Source of the DNA: Tepidiphilus sp. J10
Lineage (GTDB): Bacteria > Pseudomonadota > Gammaproteobacteria > Burkholderiales > Thiobacillaceae
Reading direction: 5' to 3'
Assembly: GCA_945897955.1 (NCBI GenBank)
Contig: CAMDGQ010000034.1
Span: forward strand, 1-45,152
Length of the DNA stretch: 45,152 bases
The notes under the pieces were generated by a model. The model was not told the origin of the DNA. It did no database searches and was given only the letters and a program-made list of their open reading frames with translations. Below, one piece after another: positions 28,290 through 37,843 of the stretch. Made by a program: the position numbers and the translations under genes. Each line of letters opens with the position of its first letter. The first letter of the stretch is position 1.

Positions 28290-28793
28290 ATGTTTGATAT
28301 CGGTTTCACCGAGCTGATGCTCATTGGCGTCGTCGCGCTGATCGTGATCGGCCCCGAACGCCTGCCGAAGGTGGCGCGCACCGCCGGCCAGTGGCTGGGA
28401 AAACTCAACCGCTATGTGTCGCAGGTAAAGCAGGACATCGACCGCGACATCAAGCTGGAAGAACTGCGCAAGATGCAGCAGGACATGAAGGACACCGCAC
28501 AGCGCTATGAGGTCATGGCCGGCAACGCGGCGCGCGAGGTGGAAACCACCGTGCAACAGGAAACCGGCCAGATCAGCCGTGTCATGCAGGCCATGAGCGC
28601 GACAGACGGCGGACTGGCGATGCAGGAATGGGACAAGATCAAGGCGGAAGAAGCCGCCGCCGAAGAAGTGCGGGCATTGGCGGCAGCGGCTGACGCCGAT
28701 CAGGCCGGCGCTCAAGGCGCAGTTGCTGCGCTGGAGCCGCCGGTGCCGCAAACCGCCGCCACTCGGACCGATAACGACAAGGCTACTGGCTGA
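28290..28793 (+). CDS. tatB: Sec-independent protein translocase TatB
   Basis: 167 residues. N-terminal [20 protein letters not shown] segment, [15 protein letters not shown] hinge and a long amphipathic helix ([20 protein letters not shown]), then an Ala/Glu-rich tail expected to be disordered. With TatC it binds the twin-arginine signal peptide. tatC follows 5 nt later. Confidence 0.95.
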   Translation: MFDIGFTELMLIGVVALIVIGPERLPKVARTAGQWLGKLNRYVSQVKQDIDRDIKLEELRKMQQDMKDTAQRYEVMAGNAAREVETTVQQETGQISRVMQAMSATDGGLAMQEWDKIKAEEAAAEEVRALAAAADADQAGAQGAVAALEPPVPQTAATRTDNDKATG

Positions 28794-28798
28794 TTCAC

Positions 28799-29620
<822 letters not shown>

Positions 29621-29648
29621 TGTTCCGAAATGGTGCGCTGGTCGAAAC

Positions 29649-29678
29649 AAACGCCCCTCGTTGGGGCGTTTTGTTTTT
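29649..29678 (+). terminator. Rho-independent terminator after tatC
   Basis: AAACGCCCC (29649-29657) pairs with GGGGCGTTT (29663-29671) around TCGTT, followed by TGTTTTT. It closes the his-HIT-tat block. Confidence 0.93.
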
Positions 29679-29750
29679 GCGAAGTGAATTGATGCCGCGC
29701 CTGGCGATTCCAGCGACGGCCATTCCTGAAGCCGTCATCAGGCTGCAACC

Positions 29751-29777
29751 TCATGAAAAATAGATTGTTTCTCATGA
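29751..29777. promoter_or_regulatory. Imperfect palindrome upstream of amtB
   Basis: TCATGA at 29751-29756 is mirrored by TCATGA at 29772-29777, with AAA/TTT also symmetric inside. It lies about 75 nt upstream of the sigma-54 promoter, a distance usual for an activator site. Binding protein unknown. Confidence 0.4.
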
Positions 29778-29792
29778 TTTCAGGCATGCGGG

Positions 29793-29813
29793 CCGGGATT
29801 GTCTCAATTCCGG
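29793..29813. promoter_or_regulatory. Second palindrome upstream of amtB
   Basis: CCGGGATTG-TCT-CAATTCCGG: arms of nine bases with one mismatch each side around TCT. It lies 20 nt upstream of the sigma-54 -24 element. It does not match the NtrC consensus TGCACC-N5-GGTGCA well. Confidence 0.4.
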
Positions 29814-29833
29814 TGCAGCGCGCCCCAACATAA

Positions 29834-29848
29834 GGCACGCCTCTTGCT
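29834..29848 (+). promoter_or_regulatory. Sigma-54 (RpoN) promoter of amtB
   Basis: GGCACG-CCTC-TTGCT matches the RpoN consensus TGGCACG-N4-TTGCW except for the first T. The GG (29834-29835) and GC (29846-29847) have the exact -24/-12 spacing. Transcription should start near 29859, 37 nt before the amtB ATG. Such promoters need an enhancer-binding activator. Confidence 0.88.
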
Positions 29849-29895
29849 TTGAGCTGTTCCGTTCAAGGAAATCACGACATTCAGGAGACTCATAC

Positions 29896-31101
29896 ATGCT
29901 GGACGCTTTCAAATCGGGCGCGGACGTTCTGTTCATCTTGCTGGGCGCCATCATGGTTCTGGCCATGCATGCGGGCTTTGCATTTCTAGAACTGGGCACA
30001 GTGCGCAAGAAGAACCAGGTCAATGCACTGGTCAAGATACTGACCGACTTCTCGGTTTCCACCATCGCCTATTTTTTCATCGGTTACAGCATTGCCTACG
30101 GTGCGAGTTTCTTCAGCGGGGCGGAACATCTGGTGCAGAAGAACGGCTATGAACTGGTCAAATTTTTCTTCCTGCTCACCTTCGCCGCTGCAATTCCGGC
30201 CATCGTTTCCGGCGGCATAGCCGAACGCGCCCGCTTCAATCCGCAACTGGCTGCGACGTTCATCCTGGTCGGTTTCATTTACCCGTTTTTCGAAGGCATG
30301 GCCTGGAACAACAACTATGGCTTCCAGGACTGGATCGCGGCCAGCTTCGGCGCGAAGTTCCACGACTTCGCCGGTTCAGTCGTGGTGCATGCGATGGGCG
30401 GCTGGATCGCGTTGCCGGCGGTCATCCTGCTCGGCGCCCGCAGCGGTCGTTATCGCCAGGATGGCGGTGTCGCCGCGCATCCGCCATCCAGTATCCCGTT
30501 CCTGGCTTTGGGCGCCTGGATACTGACGGTCGGCTGGTTCGGCTTCAACGTGATGTCGGCGCAGACCCTTGAAGCGGTTTCCGGCCTGGTCGCGGTGAAC
30601 TCGCTGATGGCCATGGTCGGCGGTACGCTGGCGGCCCTGTTCGTCGGCAAGAACGACCCCGGCTTCATTCACAACGGTCCCCTGGCCGGCCTGGTTGCGG
30701 TCTGCGCCGGTTCCGATCTGATGCATCCGCTGGGGGCGCTGGCCACCGGCGTCATTGCCGGCGGTCTGTTCGTGGTCATGTTCACCATCACGCAGAACAA
30801 ATGGAAGATCGACGATGTGCTTGGCGTCTGGCCGCTGCATGGTCTGTGCGGCGCCTGGGGCGGCATTGCCGCCGGCATCTTTGGCCTGCAGGCGTTTGGC
30901 GGTCTGGGTGGCGTCAGTTTCGGCGCGCAACTGGTCGGTACGCTGGCCGGAATTTTGATTGCGCTGGCCGGAGGCGCGCTGGTCTATGGGGTGCTGAAAC
31001 TGGCCATTGGCATCCGCCTCGACGCGGAGGAGGAGTTCAACGGCGCCGATCTCTCGATCCACAAGATTTCGGCGACACCCGAGCGGGAAACCAACTGGTA
31101 G
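29896..31101 (+). CDS. amtB: Ammonium transporter AmtB
   Basis: 401 residues, eleven predicted membrane segments. The pore twin histidines are His165 (SVVVHAMGGW) and His315 (WPLHGLCGAWG); Asp157 in FHDFAG is the conserved structural aspartate. There is no cleaved signal peptide of the E. coli kind visible; the protein starts in the first segment. AGGAG precedes the ATG by 9 nt. No glnK gene is adjacent, unlike the usual glnK-amtB pair, but the sigma-54 promoter indicates nitrogen-limitation control (inference). Convergent with pilR, 9 bp between the stops. Confidence 0.96.
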   Translation: MLDAFKSGADVLFILLGAIMVLAMHAGFAFLELGTVRKKNQVNALVKILTDFSVSTIAYFFIGYSIAYGASFFSGAEHLVQKNGYELVKFFFLLTFAAAIPAIVSGGIAERARFNPQLAATFILVGFIYPFFEGMAWNNNYGFQDWIAASFGAKFHDFAGSVVVHAMGGWIALPAVILLGARSGRYRQDGGVAAHPPSSIPFLALGAWILTVGWFGFNVMSAQTLEAVSGLVAVNSLMAMVGGTLAALFVGKNDPGFIHNGPLAGLVAVCAGSDLMHPLGALATGVIAGGLFVVMFTITQNKWKIDDVLGVWPLHGLCGAWGGIAAGIFGLQAFGGLGGVSFGAQLVGTLAGILIALAGGALVYGVLKLAIGIRLDAEEEFNGADLSIHKISATPERETNW

Positions 31102-31113
31102 GCGGAGCGCCTA
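31099..31113. terminator. Mini-hairpin spanning the convergent stops of amtB and pilR
   Basis: TAGGCG-GAG-CGCCTA: a 6-bp stem that contains both stop codons (TAG 31099-31101 and its mirror 31111-31113). No T run follows, so a terminator function is weak. Confidence 0.3.
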
Positions 31114-32451
31114 TTCCATGCCCAGGCGTTCCATGCGGTAGCGCAGCGAGCGGAAGGTCACGCCGAGCAGGCGTGCGGCGGCGGTCTTGTTGTGGCCGGT
31201 TTTGGCGAGCGCATCCTGGATCGCCTGCTTTTCCAGGTCGTCCAGAAAGACCTGCAAACCGGCATGCCCTTGCTGGTCGCCGCCCCCCGCTTCTTCCAGC
31301 GGTGCCAGATTCAGGTCGGCGAGGTCGATGACGCGGCCTTCCGCAAGCGCCAGGCCGCGCTCGAGGATGTTTTCCAGTTCCCGCACATTGCCGGGAAATT
31401 CATAGCGCGCCAGCGCCGCGAGTGCCGAATCGCGCAGTTCCGGCAGTGGTCCCGTGCGCTGATCGGACAGACGCTCGAGGATGAAGGCGGTCAGTTCGGG
31501 CAAATCCTCGCGGCGTTCGCGTAGCGCCGGCATGCGGATTTCGATCACATTGAGGCGATAGAACAGATCGTGGCGGAAGCGTCCGGCGCTGACGGCGGCT
31601 TGCAGATCCTGATGCGACGCGCTGATCAACCGCACATCCACGCTTTCCTCATTGATGCCGCCGACCCGGCGCACGCTTTTCTCCTGAATCGCTCGCAACA
31701 GCTTGACCTGCATCGCCAACGGCAGATCGGCGACTTCATCAAGAAACAGCGTGCCGCCCCGCGCAGCCTGAAAAAAGCCGTCGCGCTCGGCTTCAGCGCC
31801 GGTAAAAGCGCCCTTGCGGTAACCAAAAAACTCGCTCTCCATCAGGTTCTCCGGGATCGCGCCGCAATTGACCGGGATGAAAGGCGACGCCGCGCGAGCG
31901 CTGAAGTGATGAATCTGCCGCGCCGCGACTTCCTTGCCGGTACCGGTTTCGCCGGTGATGAATACCGGCGCCTGACTGCGCGCCACTTTTTCGATCAGGG
32001 CGCGCACTTGCCGCATCGGCGGCGAATCACCCACCAGCGGACGTAGAACACCGCCGCCGACATCCACTTCGGGCGCCTTCAAGGCGGAACGCACGAGACT
32101 GCGTACCTTCTCCGGGGTGACCGGCTTCTCAACATAATCAAATGCGCCGGCTTTCAGCGCGGCGACCGCGTTTTCGGCCGAGCCGAAGGCGGTAATCACC
32201 GCCACCGGCGTGGCGGGGGCGTGATCCACAATGTAGCGGACGATGTCGAGACCGATGCCATCCGGCAGACGCATATCGGTCAGGCAGAGGTCGAAAGCGG
32301 CTTGCTCCAGTCTGGATCTGGCTTGCGCCACGCTGGCCGCGCGCTCGCTGTCCAACCCCATGCGGGCCATGTCCAATTCCAGCAAGTCGAGCAAATCAGG
32401 TTCGTCATCGACCAGCAGAACGCGGAGTCGCTTCATGGTTTGGGCTTTCAT
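31111..32451 (-). CDS. pilR: Sigma-54-dependent response regulator, PilR-like
   Basis: 446 residues from ATG 32451; ATG 32436 (MKRLRVLLVDDEPD) is an alternative. Receiver domain with phospho-acceptor Asp59 (LCLTDMRLPDG), AAA+ domain with Walker A GETGTGKE (167-174) and the sigma-54 contact loop GAFTGA (214-219), and a Fis-type helix-turn-helix at the end (NKTAAARLLGVTFRSLRYRM). PilR activates pilin transcription with RpoN. Identity as PilR rather than another NtrC-type regulator rests on the adjacent PilS-like kinase and PP0621 gene. ATGA overlap with the kinase gene. Confidence 0.88.
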   Translation of the reverse strand: MKAQTMKRLRVLLVDDEPDLLDLLELDMARMGLDSERAASVAQARSRLEQAAFDLCLTDMRLPDGIGLDIVRYIVDHAPATPVAVITAFGSAENAVAALKAGAFDYVEKPVTPEKVRSLVRSALKAPEVDVGGGVLRPLVGDSPPMRQVRALIEKVARSQAPVFITGETGTGKEVAARQIHHFSARAASPFIPVNCGAIPENLMESEFFGYRKGAFTGAEAERDGFFQAARGGTLFLDEVADLPLAMQVKLLRAIQEKSVRRVGGINEESVDVRLISASHQDLQAAVSAGRFRHDLFYRLNVIEIRMPALRERREDLPELTAFILERLSDQRTGPLPELRDSALAALARYEFPGNVRELENILERGLALAEGRVIDLADLNLAPLEEAGGGDQQGHAGLQVFLDDLEKQAIQDALAKTGHNKTAAARLLGVTFRSLRYRMERLGME

Positions 32452-34127
32452 TGACAGGGAGGCGATGGGCAGCGCAACCGGAACATTGCCCCATCGTGAA
32501 TGTCGACATAGCGCAGCAGCGCGCCGTTCGCTTCGGCAAGCTCGCGCGCGATGTAGAGACCAAGTCCGGTGCCCTGGATGTCGGTGGTATAGAACGGTTC
32601 GAACAGGTGAGCCTGCACTTCCGGGGGGATGCCGGGGCCGTCATTGATGATTTCAATATCGGCGTGCCCATCGCCGGCATTCAGACGAATCCGGATGCTG
32701 CCGGGTTGGCGCAGGCAATAGCGCCAGGCATTGCGCACCAGATTCCACAAAATCTGCTCCAGATGGCCGGCATCGAAGCAGGCGTGCGCCTGGCGTGCCA
32801 GTTGCAGGTTCATCACGCCGCTCGGCAATGATTCACGCTGTGCATATTCATGCACGAACGCCGGCAGGAAGGACTCCAGTTCGATTTCGGCCCGGTTCAT
32901 GCGATCACGCCGGTTCAGCGACAGGACATCCTCAACCAGGCTGTTCAGGCGTCCCGCGTTATCGTCGATGATGCGAGTGAGCTTGGCGCTTAGCGTGTCG
33001 TGTGCGTCTTCCTTGAGCAATCCCGCCGCGTGCCGAATTGCGGATAGCGGGTTGCGAATCTCGTGCGCAAGGTTGGCAGTGAGCAGACCGAGCGAGGCCA
33101 GTTTCATCTTCTGCGCCTGCATTTCGAGTTCTGTCATGTCCTCCAGCACCACGACCACACCTTCGCTGCGGCTGGGTTCGAGTTCCATGAAACGAGCGCG
33201 CAAACGGTGTCCATCAATACCGGTCTGAAACGGATGCGCCGGCAAGGCCTCGCCTCGCCGCCACAACTCCCACAATTGCCCAAGTTGCGGTGCGCAATGT
33301 GCCAGCGTGCACCCGGGAAAGAACCGCGCGTCCAGCGCGTTCTCGGCATGCGCGTTGTACTGCAATATTTCCCCCCCCGCGCCGACCGCCATCACGGCAT
33401 AAGGAAGTTCCTGGATCATGCGTTCATTGATGCGCTCGAAGCTTTCTGCCTGGCGCGATTTTTCCAGCGCCAGCGCGCCAGCCGCCAGCGTGCCCTTGGC
33501 AAGCAGATTGGATAGCAGGGCGACGCCAAACAGGCCGAGTGACAACAAACCGGAGCGAACGAAACCGCCGGCTCCGGTTGAGCCCTGCAATGCCTGCAAA
33601 GCCTGTTCGGCCAGAATGACCAGGGCGGCGACTGCGGCCCATAGCAACACATAGCGGGTCTGCGGCAGCATGCCGACGGCGGCCAGGGTCAGCATCAGCA
33701 GCAGCCCGAGTCCGGAACTGTTGCCGCCCGCGAGATTCATCAGCACAGCCAGGCAAATGATATCGACGATGGCCTGTCGAACGACCTGACGCTGGAAAAA
33801 CTCGTCCTTCCGTTGCAGTGGCCGGCCGAAAAGCCAGGCAGTGAGAAAATAGATCAGGCTGGTGGCGGTGAACAGATAAGGATGTTCAAGCCGTTGTTGC
33901 AGCAGATCCTCGGAAAGCAGACCGCCGACGCCAAGAAATATCGCCAGGAACAACCTGAAGTGATTCAGATGTTCGAGCGAGCGCCAGAAGCTCTCCGGAA
34001 TGGCGATTTCGCGAGAACCCCGCGACGCACTGTCACGCGGGAATTCTGGTGTGGCTCCGACAGCAGCGCCGCCGCGATCTGCTTCTACAAGCAGAGGTTC
34101 AGGCTCCGGACTTGCGGTGTTCATCAC
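32448..34127 (-). CDS. pilS: PilS-like sensor histidine kinase
   Basis: About 559 residues. N-terminal tail, then about six membrane segments (55-212), a PAS-like region (about 235-335) and a kinase core with phospho-acceptor His355 (LAHEIRNPLSAIRHAAG), N box NLVRNAWRY, G1 INDGPGIPPEV and G2 GTGLGLYIARELAEANGA. This architecture is that of PilS. Start is GTG 34127 or ATG 34124; it overlaps the PP0621 gene end by about 26 nt. Signal sensed is unknown; in Pseudomonas PilS monitors pilin in the membrane. Confidence 0.88.
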   Translation of the reverse strand: MMNTASPEPEPLLVEADRGGAAVGATPEFPRDSASRGSREIAIPESFWRSLEHLNHFRLFLAIFLGVGGLLSEDLLQQRLEHPYLFTATSLIYFLTAWLFGRPLQRKDEFFQRQVVRQAIVDIICLAVLMNLAGGNSSGLGLLLMLTLAAVGMLPQTRYVLLWAAVAALVILAEQALQALQGSTGAGGFVRSGLLSLGLFGVALLSNLLAKGTLAAGALALEKSRQAESFERINERMIQELPYAVMAVGAGGEILQYNAHAENALDARFFPGCTLAHCAPQLGQLWELWRRGEALPAHPFQTGIDGHRLRARFMELEPSRSEGVVVVLEDMTELEMQAQKMKLASLGLLTANLAHEIRNPLSAIRHAAGLLKEDAHDTLSAKLTRIIDDNAGRLNSLVEDVLSLNRRDRMNRAEIELESFLPAFVHEYAQRESLPSGVMNLQLARQAHACFDAGHLEQILWNLVRNAWRYCLRQPGSIRIRLNAGDGHADIEIINDGPGIPPEVQAHLFEPFYTTDIQGTGLGLYIARELAEANGALLRYVDIHDGAMFRLRCPSPPCQ

Positions 34128-34320
34128 AACAATAGAAGCGGCCCTGGCTCAGAATCGCCTCGGAACGCGGCAGATTCACGCCGCAGGCCTGGCAGCGCAC
34201 CATGTCCTCGGCGACCTTCTTCTGTGTTTTGGCCGGTGGCTGAATACGATTGGCCGCCATGCGGCGGACCAGATAAACCACCAGAACAGTGACCAGGATG
34301 ACGACGACGATCTTATTCAC
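34099..34320 (-). CDS. PP0621 family small membrane-anchored protein
   Basis: 73 residues: an N-terminal membrane segment (MNKIVVVILVTVLVVYLVRR) and a soluble part with two cysteine pairs, MVRCQACGVNLPRSEA and FYCCDEHRK, which look like a small zinc-binding knuckle. The family is usually found directly before pilS in betaproteobacteria, as here. Function unknown. Overlaps its neighbours on both sides by 8 and about 26 nt. Confidence 0.85.
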   Translation of the reverse strand: MNKIVVVILVTVLVVYLVRRMAANRIQPPAKTQKKVAEDMVRCQACGVNLPRSEAILSQGRFYCCDEHRKSGA

Positions 34321-34627
34321 GCGAGAGGCCGTTCTTGTGTGCGTTGTTGATCACCACCAGCAACTGTTTGAAGGGCACTTCCTTGCCCCAGCGATTGAGA
34401 AACTGCATGTAGGGCAGATCCTTGTCGGTGGGGAACTCGTATTTGTCCGAGATCATGTCGTCGTACAGCTTGCGCAACACACCGTCGAGGTGGTCGAGCA
34501 TGTTGGACCAGCGTTCGGCGTTTTCCGGGTCGTAGTCGAGGCCGGCACGCATTTCGTCCACCTCGTAGACCGCCTGATGCACCAGATCAACGTACTCGTC
34601 GTAGGTTTGTGGGCCTTTCATATTCAT
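34313..34627 (-). CDS. Conserved hypothetical protein, 102-104 residues
   Basis: Soluble, acidic, helical: YDEYVDLVHQAVYEVDEMRA, NAERWSNMLDHLDGVLRKLY and LPYMQFLNRWGKEVPFKQLL. No known motif. ATG 34621 (MKGPQTYDEY) is likely the true start, because AGGA lies 9 nt before it and overlaps the upstream ATG 34627. It sits between rsfS and the PP0621 gene and overlaps the latter by 8 nt. Function unknown. Confidence 0.75.
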   Translation of the reverse strand: MNMKGPQTYDEYVDLVHQAVYEVDEMRAGLDYDPENAERWSNMLDHLDGVLRKLYDDMISDKYEFPTDKDLPYMQFLNRWGKEVPFKQLLVVINNAHKNGLSRE

Positions 34628-34696
34628 CCTGACTTGCTTCCGTTTCAGAGGCCGTAACGATACACGCTGTAGATCGGGCTTGCCGAGATCGCGCGC

Positions 34697-35053
34697 TCAG
34701 TGATTGGCGCGCGCCTTGCGCGCTGCGCCCCAGAGTTCTTCCAGGTTGTAATGCGCGCGAACGGTGGGATGCATGACATGCACGATGAGGCCGCCGGCAT
34801 CGACCAGCACCCATTCGCCAACCTGCTCGCCCTCCATGCCGATGATCTCGGCGCCGGCCTCCTTCAGCTTTTTCTGGACATTGTCGGCGAGCGATTTGAC
34901 TTGCCGGGTGGAGTCGCCGCTGGCGACGATCATCTTGTCGAACATCGAGGTCAGATGGCCGACGTCCATCACGGTGATGTCCTTGCCCTTGATGTCCTCC
35001 AGCGCGGCGATGGCGATTTTGACGAGTTGTTCGGTGGAATGTGCTTCAGACAT
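34697..35053 (-). CDS. rsfS: Ribosomal silencing factor RsfS
   Basis: 118 residues. Typical blocks: KIAIAALEDIKGKDITVMDV, MIVASGDSTRQVKSLAD, EGEQVGEWVLVDAGGLIVHV and HPTVRAHYNLEELWG. Binds ribosomal protein L14 and blocks subunit joining under starvation. The start ATG 35053 overlaps the nadD 3' end by 8 nt; the longer open frame lies inside nadD. The usual next gene, rlmH, is not here. Confidence 0.95.
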   Translation of the reverse strand: MSEAHSTEQLVKIAIAALEDIKGKDITVMDVGHLTSMFDKMIVASGDSTRQVKSLADNVQKKLKEAGAEIIGMEGEQVGEWVLVDAGGLIVHVMHPTVRAHYNLEELWGAARKARANH

Positions 35054-35705
35054 AGAGATGGTTCTCGTTGATGTAATGGATGACGGAATCGGGTAACAAA
35101 TAGCGCAGGCTCTTGCCGCGCAAGGCGCGGTCACGAATCTGGCTGGCAGAAATATCGAGTTGCGTGATGGTGTGAAGAAACACCCTGCCGGCGGGTTTCT
35201 CCGCGATTTCAGCGGCTTGCTCGCTGCGGCGGGTGAGCTGTTTGCGCAAGGCATCGGGCAATGCGTCTTCCCAACTGGCCAGCGAATAGCCCGGCCGATG
35301 CGCCACGGCAATGTGCGCCAGATCGAACAGGCGAAGCCATTCATGCCAGGTAGTCAGGCCAAGAAACGCATCGCCCCCCATGAACAATACCAGAGGCGTG
35401 GCCGGCGGCAGTTCGGCGCGCAATGCACTCAGCGTATCGACGCTGTAACTGGGTGCGTCGCGCTCGATCTCACGAGTATCTATTACGAAACGCGGATTGC
35501 CCGCCACCGCCCTCCGTGCCATTTCCAGCCGATGCGCCGCCGCCGCACGCGGCTGCCCGCGATGCGGCGGCCGACCGGCGGGAATGAAGCGCACCTGTTC
35601 CAGCTGCAACGCCTCGGCCAGTTCTTCCGCCAGGCGCAGATGGCCGAAGTGGATCGGATCGAAGGTGCCGCCGAGGATGCCGACGGGCTTGCAGGCGTAG
35701 GTCAT
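35046..35705 (-). CDS. nadD: Nicotinate-nucleotide adenylyltransferase
   Basis: 219 residues. Nucleotidyl transferase motif GILGGTFDPIHFGHLRLAEE, FIPAGRPPHR, LFMGGDAFLGLTTWHEW and the C-terminal SASQIRDRALRGKSLRYLLP. Joins nicotinate mononucleotide and ATP to deamido-NAD. ATG 35705 is preceded by AGGAG at 8-12 nt; the start lies inside the 3' end of a decayed toxin remnant. Confidence 0.95.
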   Translation of the reverse strand: MTYACKPVGILGGTFDPIHFGHLRLAEELAEALQLEQVRFIPAGRPPHRGQPRAAAAHRLEMARRAVAGNPRFVIDTREIERDAPSYSVDTLSALRAELPPATPLVLFMGGDAFLGLTTWHEWLRLFDLAHIAVAHRPGYSLASWEDALPDALRKQLTRRSEQAAEIAEKPAGRVFLHTITQLDISASQIRDRALRGKSLRYLLPDSVIHYINENHLYV

Positions 35706-35764
35706 GCGTCGAGGCTCCTGACATATTGAGTCTTGGCGGCATAGATCGTGTTGTCTGCCAGCAT
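35702..35764 (-). pseudogene. Short remnant resembling the C-terminal part of a PIN-domain (VapC) toxin
   Basis: Directly after the antitoxin stop, ATG 35764 opens a 20-codon frame MLADNTIYAAKTQYVRSLDA ending at 35702. It resembles the ADSxIYAxA...LxTxDA segment near the end of PIN-domain toxins, so this may be all that is left of the toxin gene after deletion. The resemblance is short and the call is tentative. Confidence 0.4.
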
Positions 35765-36022
35765 TCAATCGCGGCCTGGTAATGGACGGTCCTTACGAAT
35801 CTCTCGCTGCCAGGCGACTGGGTCCGTAATGCCATTGAACGGATGGACTGCCTGCAGTTTGATCAATGCTTCAGCCAAACGCTGCCTCCTTACTCCGTCG
35901 CCCATCTCTGCCTTGGGCTTATTTGCTCGTTGTTCCAGCAACAAGATGAAATCCATAACCTCCTTTTGTTCGGAGGGCTGCAAATGCTGGACATGCTCAG
36001 CGATCAGAGCGGGGTAGTTCAT
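35765..36022 (-). CDS. Small antitoxin-like protein (VapB/DUF2281-like)
   Basis: 85 residues: MNYPALIAEHVQHLQPSEQK followed by EVMDFILLLEQRA, a pattern seen in DUF2281-type and related antitoxin N termini, then ITDPVAWQREIRKDRPLPG, typical of the toxin-binding tail of such antitoxins. It appears intact. The partner toxin seems to be lost (see 35702-35764). It lies in a lower-GC insert between proA and nadD. Confidence 0.6.
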   Translation of the reverse strand: MNYPALIAEHVQHLQPSEQKEVMDFILLLEQRANKPKAEMGDGVRRQRLAEALIKLQAVHPFNGITDPVAWQREIRKDRPLPGRD

Positions 36023-36043
36023 GGTGAAAGTCCTCGTGCAAGG

Positions 36044-36517
36044 TTAGCAGTCCGCTTCATTGAACTCTGCTACGAAGACACGTTCAATCTCTGCTTGTAA
36101 GACCGGATCAGGGGAGCCCGGTGCGCCGTGAACGCCAACGACATGAAGGCCCCGAGACAGTAAAAGTTGCGCGAGCGAAGTTTCCAGGAGTGCTGTTCGA
36201 TCTCTGAATTTCCTATGAAGCTCCATGGAGGGCTGCTCGGGAAACAACGGGCCAAAGGCAATAAGTTCATACTCACACTTAAGTGGGTCGCAATTCTGCG
36301 CGCGAACATGCTTGAGCAATGTATTCGCTTTAGCATTGGCTCGGATGTCAAGGTGTTGTCCAAGGCGGGAGAACGGAGATGCTGCGAATTGAGATGAGCT
36401 ATCTCCAGTGCGGCCGACATAGAAGAACTTTCGTGTTCCATTGGAAATGCGCCATGCGTATAGCCAAAAGCCGCGTTCAAGAATGGCACCAGAAAAAGAG
36501 GTTCGATGTAGGCGCAT
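36044..36517 (-). CDS. GIY-YIG-like nuclease family protein
   Basis: 157 residues. LYAWRISNGTRKFFYVGRTG (res. 19-38) followed by SPFSRLGQHL (Arg51, His55) resembles the GIY-YIG core (two Tyr motifs, then Arg and His). The later ELHRKFRDRTALLETSLAQL could supply the catalytic Glu. I recall stand-alone proteins of this type in accessory regions. The base composition is clearly less GC-rich than proA and nadD, suggesting transfer. No good ribosome-binding site before ATG 36517. Confidence 0.6.
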   Translation of the reverse strand: MRLHRTSFSGAILERGFWLYAWRISNGTRKFFYVGRTGDSSSQFAASPFSRLGQHLDIRANAKANTLLKHVRAQNCDPLKCEYELIAFGPLFPEQPSMELHRKFRDRTALLETSLAQLLLSRGLHVVGVHGAPGSPDPVLQAEIERVFVAEFNEADC

Positions 36518-36550
36518 GTGGCGAAGACCGATATTGATGGAGTTAATTAC

Positions 36551-37822
<1,272 letters not shown>

Positions 37823-37843
37823 TTTTGTGTTCCTTGTTGAACG

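Noticed and set aside
29680..29830. Small RNA or short gene between the tatC terminator and amtB
   Set aside because: No promoter or terminator pair for a separate transcript; the palindromes fit better as activator sites.
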